Shown: piece after piece, positions 36,141 to 44,634 of the stretch | How the letters are laid out: every line of letters starts with the position of its first letter | Position numbering within the stretch: the stretch's first letter is position 1 | Assembly: GCF_965223525.1 (NCBI RefSeq) | Contig: NZ_CBDCWX010000005.1 | Location: 2,618,366-2,682,365, forward strand | DNA length: 64,000 nt | Direction of reading: 5' to 3' | From: Leptofilum sp965223525 | GTDB lineage: Bacteria > Chloroflexota > Anaerolineae > Promineifilales > Promineifilaceae | The notes under the pieces: generated by a model | Database searches by the model: none | The model's input: only the letters and a program-made list of their open reading frames with translations | Told to the model about the DNA's origin: nothing | Position numbers and translations under genes: made by a program

Positions 36141-37602
36141 AAACATAGGGCAGCCAGTCGCCGCCGGTGGTGCGGCTGGTGAGCTGTTGCTGAATGAGCG
36201 AGCCGAGCAGCTTGACGCCAGCCTCGATGCCTTCTGTGCCTAAATTGCCAAAACAGAGCCGCAAATATTCGCGCCCTTTCTCTTCCAACATGTATGCCTC
36301 GCCAGGGGTGAAGGCAAAGCCATTTTGCAGTGCCTGATAGTACAGCACGCCAGGCGGGGCGTAGTGGGGCAGGCTGACCCAGCAGCTAAACCCACCTTGC
36401 GGCTCACTCCAGCGAACGGCCGTTGGCATCCATCGCTGCAAACTGTTTAGTAGCGCATCTCGTCGCTCCTGGTAAATGGGCAGCACTCGCCGCAGATGCT
36501 TTTTCAGGCCACCTTCTTGCAAAAAGTGAGCCAGCGCCCGCTGGAGCAGCCCCGTGCCGCATAAATCAGTGGCGCGGCGCAGGGTGAGCAATTGGTCACG
36601 CCAGGCGGTTGGCATGAGTAAGTAGCCCACGCGCAGCCCCGGCATCAAAATTTTGGAGAAACTGCTCAAGTAAAGTACTCGGTCATCATCATCTTGTTGT
36701 TTGTAGCTGGGCGGCGGCGGACCAGCAAACCCTAGCTTGCCGTAAATATCATCTTCGATGATGAGCAAATTGTGCCGCTGCGCCAGCTTTAAGATGGCCT
36801 GTCGTTTGGCAGGGCTGGTGGTGAAGCCGGTGGGGTTGTGGTGGTTGGCGACGGTGTAAAACAGGCGTGGCCGGTGTGTTTGAATGAGTTGTTCCATCTG
36901 AGCCGGGTCTGGGCCGTCTGGCTGGACGGGGAGGTGCAACGGCCGTAATCCCTGTGCCTTGAGTACGTTCAGCACCCCCAAAAATGTGGGTTGTTCTACC
37001 AAAACCATATCGCCTGGCTGGGCAATAGCTTGGGCAGCCAGGGAAATGGACTGCATCGCGCCGGAGGTCACCAGGATGTCATCTGGCGTTGCTTCAATCC
37101 CATCTTCGTGTAGCAGTTGAACGATGGCCAGACGTAGGGCTGCATCCCCCTGAATGGGGCCGTAGCTGAGTAAGTTGTTGGCTTGTGGGCGCAGCCGCTC
37201 CATCTGCTGCCAAAACGCTTCTGTTGGGAAAAGTGACGGGTCGGCGTGGGCCATTGCCATCGAACGCACGCCAATCACCTGGTTGATGGCGAGCATGTCA
37301 TTGATGGCGCTGTCTGGCGTGAGAAATTGACCAACAGTGGGTTGTAGGCTCATTTGTTGTACGGCCGTACTCACAAACGTCCCTCTGCCCACGGTGGCTT
37401 CAACCCAGCCGTCAGCTTGCAGTTCGGCATACGCATTTTGCACCGTCAGACGGGTTACGCCCAGCGTGCGCGCCAGGCTCCGCACGGTTGGGAGGCGGCT
37501 GTTGGCAGGGAGACGGCCGTTGCTAATTTGCGTTTTGATCTGCTCGGCAATTTGCCGATACAAGGGCGGTTTGCTGTCGCGATTTACGGTCAGGTTAAGC
37601 AT
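36139..37602 (-). CDS. MocR/PdxR-type GntR regulator with aminotransferase domain
   Basis: 487 residues. The N-terminal GntR winged helix is PPLYRQIAEQIKTQISNGRLPANSRLPTVRSLARTLGVTRLTVQNAYAEL. The rest is a fold-type I aminotransferase with the PLP lysine in YLSSFSKILMPGLRVGYL and the Asn/Tyr-containing block TVANHHNPTGFT. MocR regulators sense PLP, amino acids or their products and often control neighbouring metabolic genes. Upstream of its start lie three direct GACAAT repeats spaced about two helical turns apart that could be its operator. Genes running divergently (Flp pilin) and downstream (racemase, decarboxylase) are candidate targets. Confidence 0.9.
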   Translation of the reverse strand: MLNLTVNRDSKPPLYRQIAEQIKTQISNGRLPANSRLPTVRSLARTLGVTRLTVQNAYAELQADGWVEATVGRGTFVSTAVQQMSLQPTVGQFLTPDSAINDMLAINQVIGVRSMAMAHADPSLFPTEAFWQQMERLRPQANNLLSYGPIQGDAALRLAIVQLLHEDGIEATPDDILVTSGAMQSISLAAQAIAQPGDMVLVEQPTFLGVLNVLKAQGLRPLHLPVQPDGPDPAQMEQLIQTHRPRLFYTVANHHNPTGFTTSPAKRQAILKLAQRHNLLIIEDDIYGKLGFAGPPPPSYKQQDDDDRVLYLSSFSKILMPGLRVGYLLMPTAWRDQLLTLRRATDLCGTGLLQRALAHFLQEGGLKKHLRRVLPIYQERRDALLNSLQRWMPTAVRWSEPQGGFSCWVSLPHYAPPGVLYYQALQNGFAFTPGEAYMLEEKGREYLRLCFGNLGTEGIEAGVKLLGSLIQQQLTSRTTGGDWLPYV

Positions 37603-37648
37603 TTTGCTGTTTCCTGTACTTGGAGAAGCGTAAGTGTCCCAACTTTAC

Positions 37649-37713
37649 AGAGACAATCCTCTTTTGCAAAGAGACAATTTGCTTGAAATAATGGTGACAA
37701 TTACATATTGTCA
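37649..37713. promoter_or_regulatory. Direct GACAAT repeats, candidate MocR operator
   Basis: AGAGACAAT occurs at 37649-37657 and again at 37670-37678, 21 bases apart. A third GACAAT is at 37696-37701, and its complement ATTGTC is at 37708-37713. The spacing places them on one face of the helix. The position, about 45-110 bases upstream of mocR and ahead of the divergent pilin gene, fits an autoregulatory operator. Confidence 0.5.
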
Positions 37714-37856
37714 TCATATACAAGGTTTTTTGTAGGCATCCTGGTGATTTTTTAATGGGAAAGAGGTAATATTGCTGTTATGAGTGCTGTAAGATTTGCA
37801 TGATTTGATCTTCGCATCCACAAAATATTTTGCTTAATTTATTCTGCGAGGACATC

Positions 37857-38009
37857 ATGTTATTTCTTAATGACGAGGGGCAGCGAGGACAGGGGCTAAT
37901 GGAATATGCACTTGTTCTTGCCTTGGTAGCAGTGGTAGTCATCTTGGTTATCTCGCTGTTGGGTCCCCAAATTGGCAATATGTACAGCCGCATCACGAGT
38001 GGTTGGTAA
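37857..38009 (+). CDS. Flp/Fap-type (type IVb) pilin
   Basis: A 50-residue protein. It starts with a short polar leader MLFLNDEGQRGQG followed by LMEYALVLALVAVVVILVI, the prepilin signature: a cleavage region after Gly and a hydrophobic helix with Glu at +5-like spacing. It ends LLGPQIGNMYSRITSGW. Flp pilins polymerise into tight-adherence pili. AGGA is five bases upstream of the ATG, and a textbook terminator follows at 38041. No tad assembly genes are in the window, so it is an orphan locus here, as is common for flp genes. Confidence 0.9.
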   Translation: MLFLNDEGQRGQGLMEYALVLALVAVVVILVISLLGPQIGNMYSRITSGW

Positions 38010-38040
38010 TTTTTTACGAGCCGCAAGCGCATTACAGAAA

Positions 38041-38067
38041 GGCGTTCCCAAGTGGAGCGCCTTTTTT
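38041..38067 (+). terminator. Rho-independent terminator after the pilin gene
   Basis: GGCGTTCC at 38041-38048 pairs with GGAGCGCC at 38054-38061, one pair being G-T, with a five-base loop. Six T follow at 38062-38067. Confidence 0.9.
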
Positions 38068-38108
38068 GTTTGATTGTTAAGATGGCGTTTTCACTTTTAC
38101 CTTTGTGT

Positions 38109-38114
38109 TATAAT
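38109..38114 (+). promoter_or_regulatory. Perfect TATAAT -10 box upstream of the zinc-ribbon membrane gene
   Basis: TATAAT at 38109-38114 lies 10 bases before the ATG at 38125. A poor -35 (TTTTCA) lies at 38088 with spacing of 15. Transcription would start within a few bases of the start codon, so the mRNA may be almost leaderless. Confidence 0.45.
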
Positions 38115-38124
38115 CTCCGCCGTT

Positions 38125-38670
38125 ATGAATTTACCCACACTAGAGACGCTTGTTTCGTATTTAACCATTGTGGCTGCGGTGATGGGGGCTTTGTTGGCCG
38201 CCTTATGGTTGAGCCTAATTATTTGGGCTTTTCGGGACATGCGAGCCCGCTCCCGCGATCCGTTTGCCCAACTGCTGGCGGCTTTGTTGGTTGCAGCTTT
38301 ACCAGTGGTGGGCATTGTGATCTACTTTATTTTGCGGCCACCAGAAACGCTGGCAGAAGCCTATGAGCGGGCGCTGGAAGAAGAGGCATTATTGCAAGAA
38401 ATTGAAGAACGGCCGCATTGCCCTGGCTGTTCTCGCGTGATTGATGGCAAATGGCTGCTCTGCCCTCATTGTCATACTCGCCTCAAAAAAGCGTGTCAGG
38501 ACTGTAATTCATTACTGGAATTGCAGTGGAATTTGTGTCCTTATTGCGGCAACCATGCGGTTGATCCGTACAAGGCGAATGTGGTGGATACGGCCGTTCC
38601 TGCCCCAGACCCGCTGCCAGAACCTGAAGAAGCTGACGCAGTGGAACCGCTTGGTGAAACAGAACTGTAA
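38125..38670 (+). CDS. Membrane protein with C-terminal double zinc ribbon
   Basis: 181 residues from the ATG at 38125. Two membrane segments (YLTIVAAVMGALLAALWLSLIIW and LLAALLVAALPVVGIVIYFIL) resemble the phospholipase D N-terminal-like module. An acidic helix (TLAEAYERALEEEALLQEIEE) leads to two zinc ribbons with CPGC, CPHC, CQDC and CPYC pairs. The tail is acidic and proline-rich. No enzymatic motif is visible; zinc ribbons of this kind usually mediate protein contacts. It sits directly upstream of an ABC exporter with a hairpin repeat between, so joint regulation is uncertain. The frame is open from 38074, but the perfect -10 box lies inside that stretch. Confidence 0.75.
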   Translation: MNLPTLETLVSYLTIVAAVMGALLAALWLSLIIWAFRDMRARSRDPFAQLLAALLVAALPVVGIVIYFILRPPETLAEAYERALEEEALLQEIEERPHCPGCSRVIDGKWLLCPHCHTRLKKACQDCNSLLELQWNLCPYCGNHAVDPYKANVVDTAVPAPDPLPEPEEADAVEPLGETEL

Positions 38671-38697
38671 TTGGGCAATTACTCAGTTACCCAATTA
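38668..38697. repeat. TAATTGGG inverted repeat
   Basis: TAATTGGG at 38668-38675 pairs with CCCAATTA at 38690-38697. Its core resembles the element at 31829 (CTCAGTT loop). It overlaps the stop codon of the zinc-ribbon gene. Confidence 0.65.
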
Positions 38698-38707
38698 ATT
38701 CCGTGCC

Positions 38708-39625
38708 ATGTCACAAACCTTTGCTATCCAATTAGAAAATGTGAGCAAAACCTTTGGCCGCCGCAAAAAGCGGGTGCAAGCGGTGCGCGAGCTTGATCTG
38801 TCGGTTGAGGTTGGGCAGGTCTTTGGCTTTTTGGGACCAAACGGCGCTGGGAAGAGCACCACCATTCGCATGATGATGGATTTTATACGGCCGTCTGCGG
38901 GTACAATTCAGCTATTCGGTAGCCCTGTTCAAGGAAACTATGTGTTGATGCGCCGGGTGGGTGCCTTAGTCGAGGGTGCTGCTTTTTACAACTTTCTCAC
39001 TGGACGAAAAAATCTGGAAATCCTGGCGCGAACGCGAGGCTGCTACGACCCAAAGCGCATCGAAAGTTTGCTGGACCAAGTTAGCATGACCAACCGGGCA
39101 GATCGCCGGGTGCAGGGCTACTCAACCGGCATGAAGCAGCGTTTGGGTCTAGCTGCTGCTCTGTTGAATGATCCGGATTTGGTTATTTTGGATGAACCAA
39201 CTAACGGGCTGGATCCGGCGGGCATTCAGGATGTGCGGAACTTTATTCGGGATTTGGCGAAAAAGCAGGAAAAGACGGTCTTCTTGTCTAGCCATTTGCT
39301 TAGCGAAGTGGAGCAAGTGTGTGATCAGGTGGGCATTATCAATCAGGGGCGGCTGGTGCAAACGGGCAACGTGGCAGAGCTATTGGCTAGCCAAACAGTC
39401 ATTCGGCTAGCCGTCACGCCGCAGGCGCGAGCGATGGGGCTGTTGCTGCCTAACTGGACGGTGATTGAAGACGGCCGTTGGCTAGAAGTGGCAGCGGAGC
39501 GTGATGCAGTTCCCGCTATTGTGCAGCAGCTCGTTGCTGCCGATGTGCAGATTTTTGAGGTTGTGGTGCAGCAGCAAAGTTTAGAGGAGCTGTTTTTGGC
39601 GGCGACAGGGGGAACAGATGCGTAA
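38708..39625 (+). CDS. ABC transporter ATP-binding protein
   Basis: 305 residues of ABC-2 exporter ATPase. Walker A is GPNGAGKST, the signature is YSTGMKQRLGLAAALL, Walker B is DLVILDEPTNGLDP, and the H-loop is VFLSSHLLSEV. The C-terminal domain (QTVIRLAVTPQARAMG and following) is the usual regulatory tail. The permease gene overlaps its last eight bases, so the two are coupled. Closest in style to CcmA/DrrA/bacitracin-type exporters; the cargo is unknown. Confidence 0.95.
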   Translation: MSQTFAIQLENVSKTFGRRKKRVQAVRELDLSVEVGQVFGFLGPNGAGKSTTIRMMMDFIRPSAGTIQLFGSPVQGNYVLMRRVGALVEGAAFYNFLTGRKNLEILARTRGCYDPKRIESLLDQVSMTNRADRRVQGYSTGMKQRLGLAAALLNDPDLVILDEPTNGLDPAGIQDVRNFIRDLAKKQEKTVFLSSHLLSEVEQVCDQVGIINQGRLVQTGNVAELLASQTVIRLAVTPQARAMGLLLPNWTVIEDGRWLEVAAERDAVPAIVQQLVAADVQIFEVVVQQQSLEELFLAATGGTDA

Positions 39626-40505
39626 TGTATTGAGCGCTGAGTGGCGCAAATTACTGGGCCACACCAAAGCTTTTTCATTTCTCGTGCTGATTTTTCCCAT
39701 TGGCGCGCTGCTCATTGTGCTGTTTATAGACATTTTGCCTGGTTTGCTTATTCCTGAGGTGCGCGAATTTAGTGCCAGCAGATCGCGCACTTGGACAGGC
39801 GATTTGCTGACAGTTTGGACAATGTTGACGGGTTTTCCGGGCGGAACATTTTTGCAAATTCCGTTTATTGGCTTTATTGCTGTTGCGTTTGCTGGCGAAT
39901 TTCAATGGGGAACCTGGAAAAATATTTTGCCAGGGCAGTCTCGGACGCTGCTGATTTTGGCCAAGTTTATTGTTTTGATTAGTCTGTTTTTACTCACTCT
40001 TATGGCCACTTCCTTGATTTTAACAGGTGGCAATTGGCTCTCGTCCATCTTGTTTGATTCATCGTATGGCCCGCCGCTGGCAGAATTAGATGTTGCCCAA
40101 TATGTGGCAGAATATTTGTCACAACTGATGGTGACCTTCGCCAGCCTAGTCATTTCTGCGGCGATTGCCGCGCTCGTTGCTATGTACAGTCGTTCAGTCA
40201 TGGCAAGCGTGCTGCTAACCATTGGTGTGAGTATATTGGAGTCTAGTTTGGTGCTGTTGCTGCTTGTGGTAGGGAGCATCTTGAATCGCCCCAGCTTAAT
40301 TAACATTTTTGTGGCAACGCCAATTTACAATCTGGAAAATATTAGAAGCTGGATTTTGGAAGGCGTAGGTTCAAATGTGGGGGGGATGCCGGGATTTACG
40401 GCCGTTCCTTCTTTGAATGTTTCTGTAGGGATTGTTGTGATTTGGTTATTGGGGCTGCTGGGACTAACGGCCGTTATTTTCCATCGGCAAGACATCACAT
40501 CCTAA
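39618..40505 (+). CDS. ABC-2 type transporter permease
   Basis: 295 residues with six predicted membrane segments, for example LVLIFPIGALLIVLFIDILPGLL, FLQIPFIGFIAVAFAGEF, LILAKFIVLISLFLLTLMATSLIL and GIVVIWLLGLLGLTAVIFH. WGTWKNILPGQSRT is a cytosolic loop typical of these permeases. It starts inside the ATPase gene (ATG at 39618) and pairs with it as a homodimeric or two-component exporter. Two exact ACGGCCGT palindromes fall near the 3' end. Confidence 0.9.
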   Translation: MRNVLSAEWRKLLGHTKAFSFLVLIFPIGALLIVLFIDILPGLLIPEVREFSASRSRTWTGDLLTVWTMLTGFPGGTFLQIPFIGFIAVAFAGEFQWGTWKNILPGQSRTLLILAKFIVLISLFLLTLMATSLILTGGNWLSSILFDSSYGPPLAELDVAQYVAEYLSQLMVTFASLVISAAIAALVAMYSRSVMASVLLTIGVSILESSLVLLLLVVGSILNRPSLINIFVATPIYNLENIRSWILEGVGSNVGGMPGFTAVPSLNVSVGIVVIWLLGLLGLTAVIFHRQDITS

Positions 40506-40543
40506 AAAAAATTCCCCAGAAACAAATCAGCTTCCGGGGAATT
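40503..40543 (-). terminator. Terminator for terC (minus strand)
   Basis: AATTCCCC at 40510-40517 pairs with GGGGAATT at 40536-40543. Read on the minus strand, the stem is followed by a run of T (the A-run 40504-40511). It sits directly after the terC gene and at the end of the convergent permease gene. Confidence 0.85.
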
Positions 40544-40576
40544 GTGGTCTTACTCATAACCCATAATCTGGCTTGA

Positions 40577-41356
40577 TTAGTCGGCTGTATCGCTTAAGGT
40601 GGGCTGGTTGTGCAGCTTGACCGGTTTGTTTTGTTTGCTCTTGAAGCGTAGCTGCAAGAAGTCTACAATGACAGAGAAGGCCATGGCAAAGTAGACGTAA
40701 TTTTTCAAGTGCAGTTCTTCAGCTGCTTCATGGGCCCAGCCTTCTACCACCAACATCGCGCCAATCAAGATGAGGAAAGAGAGGGCTAAAATCTTCATGG
40801 AGGGATGCCGCTCGATGAAAGAGCTCACCTGCCCGGCGAAGACCACCATGATGATGGCGGCTAAAACAATCGCGGCAACCATCACGGGCAAAGAGTCCGA
40901 GATGCCAACGGCCGTAATCACCGAATCTAGCGAAAACACTAGATCAATTAGCAGCACCTGAGTGATCATGCTGGACATTGTAAGCATACCCTCCCGTACA
41001 GAGTGCGTTCCATGTTCCTCTGTGTCCAGCTTCTCGTGAATTTCATAAGTACTTTTACCAATGAGGAACATGCCGCCTAGCAATAAGACCAAATCTTTAC
41101 CAGAGATGGTATTGCCAAAAATGGTAAACAGATCTGTACCTTCTAGCTGTTGTACCCAGGTGATGGCTAACAGTAGCAAGATGCGGCTAACAACGGCAAA
41201 GGCAATGCCTAGCTGCTGTCCCTGTTTCCGCTGGTTCTCTGGCAGCTTGCCAGACAAAATCGAAATGAAGATAACATTGTCAATACCCAACACCGTTTCC
41301 AGCGCCAATAATGTTAAAAATGCTACAAGGTTTTGTGCAGTAAATAGTTCAGCCAT
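40577..41356 (-). CDS. TerC family integral membrane protein
   Basis: 259 residues with seven to eight membrane segments. AFLTLLALETVLGIDNVIFISILSGKLP is the family hallmark, with acidic residues in membrane segments (LETVLGIDN and LLIDLVFSLDSVITAVG) that could bind metal. TerC-like proteins (Alx, YkoY, MeeF groups) export manganese or support metal loading of secreted proteins. The C-terminal half (FAMAFSVIVDFLQLRFKSKQ) matches the short TerC form. GAGGGAG precedes the ATG. The terminator is described separately. Confidence 0.92.
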   Translation of the reverse strand: MAELFTAQNLVAFLTLLALETVLGIDNVIFISILSGKLPENQRKQGQQLGIAFAVVSRILLLLAITWVQQLEGTDLFTIFGNTISGKDLVLLLGGMFLIGKSTYEIHEKLDTEEHGTHSVREGMLTMSSMITQVLLIDLVFSLDSVITAVGISDSLPVMVAAIVLAAIIMVVFAGQVSSFIERHPSMKILALSFLILIGAMLVVEGWAHEAAEELHLKNYVYFAMAFSVIVDFLQLRFKSKQNKPVKLHNQPTLSDTAD

Positions 41357-41429
41357 TTCTCTCCCTCAAGAAAATAAGTAAAGATGAATAATGATGCCAT
41401 TGGGACGGCCGTCTGTCAATATAGCTACT

Positions 41430-41491
41430 AGGACTGGCAGTCCTAAAGTTCTCATTGCTGTGGCCAAGCGCCTATGAGGACTGCCAGTCCT
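41430..41491. repeat. AGGACTGSCAGTCCT inverted repeat
   Basis: AGGACTGGCAGTCCT at 41430-41444 and its exact complement AGGACTGCCAGTCCT at 41477-41491 flank 32 bases. Each arm is itself nearly palindromic. Located between ppk2 and terC, both on the minus strand. Confidence 0.8.
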
Positions 41492-41503
41492 CTTATTCGC
41501 GCG

Positions 41504-42307
41504 TTATTGGATCACCACCTGATCCAAATTATCTTCTGGTTCAGGATATTGCGGGTTCATCTCCCGCAGCGTGTGCACGATTGTTCTCATGATGGTCAGG
41601 TTGCGGTACCATTTTTGGTTGGCGGGAATCACATGCCAGGGTGCCCAGACTGTGCTGCATTGCTGCAGCATCTCTTCATAAGCCGCCATGTAGTCCGGCC
41701 AGAGCTTACGCTTGTCCAAATCTCCCAGCGAGAACTTCCAATTCTTTTCTGGCTCATCCAGCCGCGACTGAAAACGCTCTTTTTGTTCATCCAAAGAGAT
41801 GTGCAGGTAAAACTTCAGAATGCGTGTGCCAGTGTCGTGCAGTAGCTTCTCGAATTGGTTTATTTGTTCGTACCGGGGTCGCCAAACTGCTTCTGGCACG
41901 ATGTTGTGCACACGTACCACTAGCACATCCTCGTAATGGGAGCGATTAAACACGCCAATCATCCCTTTGGCTGGCACCACTTTGTGGATACGCCACAAAA
42001 AGTCATGCGCCAGCTCTTTTTTGGAAGGCACTTTAAACGAATCCACGCGCACGCCTTGAGGGTTCACCCCTCTCAAGATATTGCGAATGGTGCCATCTTT
42101 GCCGCCAGCATCCATCGCTTGCAGCACAATGAGCAGCTTTTGTTTGCCTTCTGCATAAAGCTGTCGTTGCAGGGCGATAAACGCTTTACGTAAGGTCTTG
42201 AATTCGGTTTCCGCTGCGGCGCGGTCTGGGTGGAACTGTTTGCCATCAGTGGGGAGGTTTTGGAGTGTAAACGGCCGTTCTCTCTCAAGTTGGTGGGTTA
42301 AGGGCAT
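41504..42307 (-). CDS. ppk2: Polyphosphate kinase 2 family protein
   Basis: 267 residues from the ATG at 42305-42307 (GAGGAAAG upstream). Walker A is QAMDAGGKDGTIRNILRGVNPQGV; Walker B/lid residues are VFNRSHYEDVLVVRVHNIVP; FYLHISLDEQKERFQSRLDEPEKNWKFS is the conserved PPK2 C-terminal block. PPK2 enzymes use polyphosphate to phosphorylate NMPs or NDPs; the subclass (AMP, ADP or both) is not assigned here. Together with the nearby membrane pyrophosphatase it points to polyphosphate/pyrophosphate-based energy buffering. The longer frame to 42391 lacks homology. Confidence 0.93.
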   Translation of the reverse strand: MPLTHQLERERPFTLQNLPTDGKQFHPDRAAAETEFKTLRKAFIALQRQLYAEGKQKLLIVLQAMDAGGKDGTIRNILRGVNPQGVRVDSFKVPSKKELAHDFLWRIHKVVPAKGMIGVFNRSHYEDVLVVRVHNIVPEAVWRPRYEQINQFEKLLHDTGTRILKFYLHISLDEQKERFQSRLDEPEKNWKFSLGDLDKRKLWPDYMAAYEEMLQQCSTVWAPWHVIPANQKWYRNLTIMRTIVHTLREMNPQYPEPEDNLDQVVIQ

Positions 42308-42479
42308 ATTCTTTCCTCTTTTGGTTGATTTATTCCCAATAGTAATGAAAGTTTTACGATTTGCCCATTTCCCAATATACTTGATTCTCATCCTAAGAAT
42401 GAATGCCCATCTGTAACTCCTGGCAGAAAATTGATTCTAGAAACAAACGAACACACCCCCAAAAAGAAGGAGGCTCTAC

Positions 42480-44390
42480 ATGGCTGATGATAAAAATATG
42501 GTCGGAGACGTTTATTTCCCCGCACCCGAAGTTGTTTCCGCTGCTCACATTTCCGATTACGATAAAGTACACCAGGCAGCAACCGAAGATTTAGCCGGAT
42601 TCTGGGGCAAGATCGCTGCCGAAAATTACGAATGGTACAAACCGTGGGAAACAGTGCTAGATGACAGCAACGCCCCCTTTTACAAATGGTTTGTAAACGC
42701 CAAAGTCAATATCATCCACAACGCCCTAGACCGCCACATGCGTACCGACACGCGCAACAAAGCAGCCCTTATTTTTGAAGGCGAAAAAGGAGACACGCGC
42801 GTCTACACCTATCAACAACTCAACCACGAGGTGTGTAAATTTGCCAGCGTCTTGCGCTCGATGGGCATTGACAAAGGGGATCGCGTTACCATTTACATGG
42901 GTCGCATTCCCGAACTGATGATTGCCATGCTAGCCTGTGCCAAAATTGGAGCCATGCACTCCGTTGTTTATGGCGGTTTTTCCACCGAGGCTTTGCTTGG
43001 TCGCATTGACGACAGCAAATCCAAGCTGCTGATCACCTGCGACGGTGCTTGGCTGCGCGGCAGCATTATCGAGCTAAAGCATATTGCCAACGAGGCTGTG
43101 GATCGGGCTGGCACAATTCAATCTGTCATTTGCGTGAAGCGCACCGGCCACGAGGTAAAGATGGTGTCTGGCCGCGACTATTGGTATCACGATCTCATGA
43201 ATTTGCCTGTGGCCGATCCCAAGGCCAAAACTGAGGTGATGGATGCCGAAGACCCACTCTTCATTCTGTACACTTCTGGAACAACAGGCAAGCCAAAAGC
43301 GATTTTACATACACATGGCGGTTACATGGTGTGGACTTCCACGACCCTGAAATGGGTGTTCGACATCAAGCCCGAAGATGTCTGGTGGTGTGCAGCCGAT
43401 CCCGGCTGGATTACGGGTCACAGCTACATTGTATATGCGCCACTGGTTTTAGGTGCCACTAGCTTTATGTACGAAGGTGCGCCCACGCATCCGTATCCGG
43501 ATCGCTGGTGGTCGCTGGTAGCCAAATACAACATTACTATTCTATACACAGCACCAACCGCCATTCGTGGCCTCATGCGTTTTGGCCGAAGCTGGCCGGG
43601 CAAGCATGATCTTTCTAGCTTGCGCCTGCTGGGTTCTGTGGGAGAACCCATTAACCCAGAAGCCTGGAAATGGTATCATCGCGTTATTGGCCAGGAGCGT
43701 TGCCCTATTATGGATACCTGGTGGCAAACGGAAACCGGTGGCTACATGATTACGCCGCTGCCTAGCGTGCCGCTCAAGCCCGGATCGGCTACGCGCGGCT
43801 TCCCTGGGATACAGGTAGATGTGGTGGATGAAGAGGGTGATCCTGTGGCGGCCAACGAAGAGGGCTATCTGGTAATTAAAGCACCCTGGCCTGGCATGCT
43901 GCGAACCATCTTCCAAGACCCGGATCGGTATGTGCAGCAATATTGGAGCCGCTTTGCCGAGCAAGGCTGGTATTTACCCGGTGACAGCGCCAAGAAAGAT
44001 GAGGATGGGTATATTTGGGTAATCGGCCGTATTGATGACGTGATTAAAGTGTCTGGCTATCGGCTAGGCACGGCCGAAATTGAAAGCGCGTTGGTGAGCC
44101 ATGCAGCTGTGGCCGAAGCGGCCTGCATCGGCGTGCCCGATCCGAACGAGGTGAAGGGCAATATCATCAAAGCCTACTGCATTTTGCGGCAAGGGTTTGA
44201 GCCAAGCGAGAAGCTCTCGATGGCCCTGCGCGACCATGTGGGGCATGAGATGGGACCAATTGCCAAACCCGCCACGGTGGAATTTGTAGACGGTTTGCCC
44301 AAAACCCGCTCTGGCAAGATTATGCGCCGCATCCTCAAGGCCCGCGTCATGGGGCAAGACGAAGGGGATTTGTCTACCCTAGCGGATTAA
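42480..44390 (+). CDS. acsA: Acetyl-CoA synthetase (AMP-forming)
   Basis: 636 residues, full length. The AMP-forming signature is LYTSGTTGKPKAILHTHGGY. Further landmarks are MAIGAMHSVVYGGFS-like IGAMHSVVYGGFSTEAL, WWQTETGGYMITPLPS (acetate pocket, with the Trp-Trp typical of Acs), and KVSGYRLGTAEIESALV. The catalytic, acetylatable lysine is in KTRSGKIMRR. It activates acetate to acetyl-CoA, releasing AMP and pyrophosphate. AAGGAGG seven bases before the ATG is a very strong ribosome site, and a terminator follows. The gene contains no exact ACGGCCGT, in contrast to its surroundings; strong sequence constraint is the likely reason. Pyrophosphate released here could be used by the membrane pyrophosphatase. 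Confidence 0.96.
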   Translation: MADDKNMVGDVYFPAPEVVSAAHISDYDKVHQAATEDLAGFWGKIAAENYEWYKPWETVLDDSNAPFYKWFVNAKVNIIHNALDRHMRTDTRNKAALIFEGEKGDTRVYTYQQLNHEVCKFASVLRSMGIDKGDRVTIYMGRIPELMIAMLACAKIGAMHSVVYGGFSTEALLGRIDDSKSKLLITCDGAWLRGSIIELKHIANEAVDRAGTIQSVICVKRTGHEVKMVSGRDYWYHDLMNLPVADPKAKTEVMDAEDPLFILYTSGTTGKPKAILHTHGGYMVWTSTTLKWVFDIKPEDVWWCAADPGWITGHSYIVYAPLVLGATSFMYEGAPTHPYPDRWWSLVAKYNITILYTAPTAIRGLMRFGRSWPGKHDLSSLRLLGSVGEPINPEAWKWYHRVIGQERCPIMDTWWQTETGGYMITPLPSVPLKPGSATRGFPGIQVDVVDEEGDPVAANEEGYLVIKAPWPGMLRTIFQDPDRYVQQYWSRFAEQGWYLPGDSAKKDEDGYIWVIGRIDDVIKVSGYRLGTAEIESALVSHAAVAEAACIGVPDPNEVKGNIIKAYCILRQGFEPSEKLSMALRDHVGHEMGPIAKPATVEFVDGLPKTRSGKIMRRILKARVMGQDEGDLSTLAD

Positions 44391-44413
44391 GTAACATCGG
44401 ATTCAGGTTCAAT

Positions 44414-44445
44414 AGGCCAGGGTTTACGCAACTCTGGCCTTTTTT
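44414..44445 (+). terminator. Rho-independent terminator after acsA
   Basis: AGGCCAGGGTT at 44414-44424 pairs with AACTCTGGCCT at 44430-44440 (one G-T pair) around a five-base loop, followed by TTTTT. Confidence 0.9.
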
Positions 44446-44634
44446 ACGGCCGTTTCCCTCATGTAGACGCAAATCCCAACAACATGTGATTATGATTTGC
44501 TTGATTGCGAATACGTGACAATAGTCACCCACACAATCCGCCTATTGTTACTACTCCATTTTGCCTAAAAAAAGGAAGATAGCACCAGATTTTGTTAGAT
44601 TACACCCTTGCAAGAAAAGGAAGCTGAAACCCTC
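44446..44634. other. Spacer with no recognised gene
   Basis: Contains one exact ACGGCCGT just after the acsA terminator and AT-rich DNA that must include the promoter of the next gene. No clear -35/-10 pair could be fixed. Confidence 0.4.
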
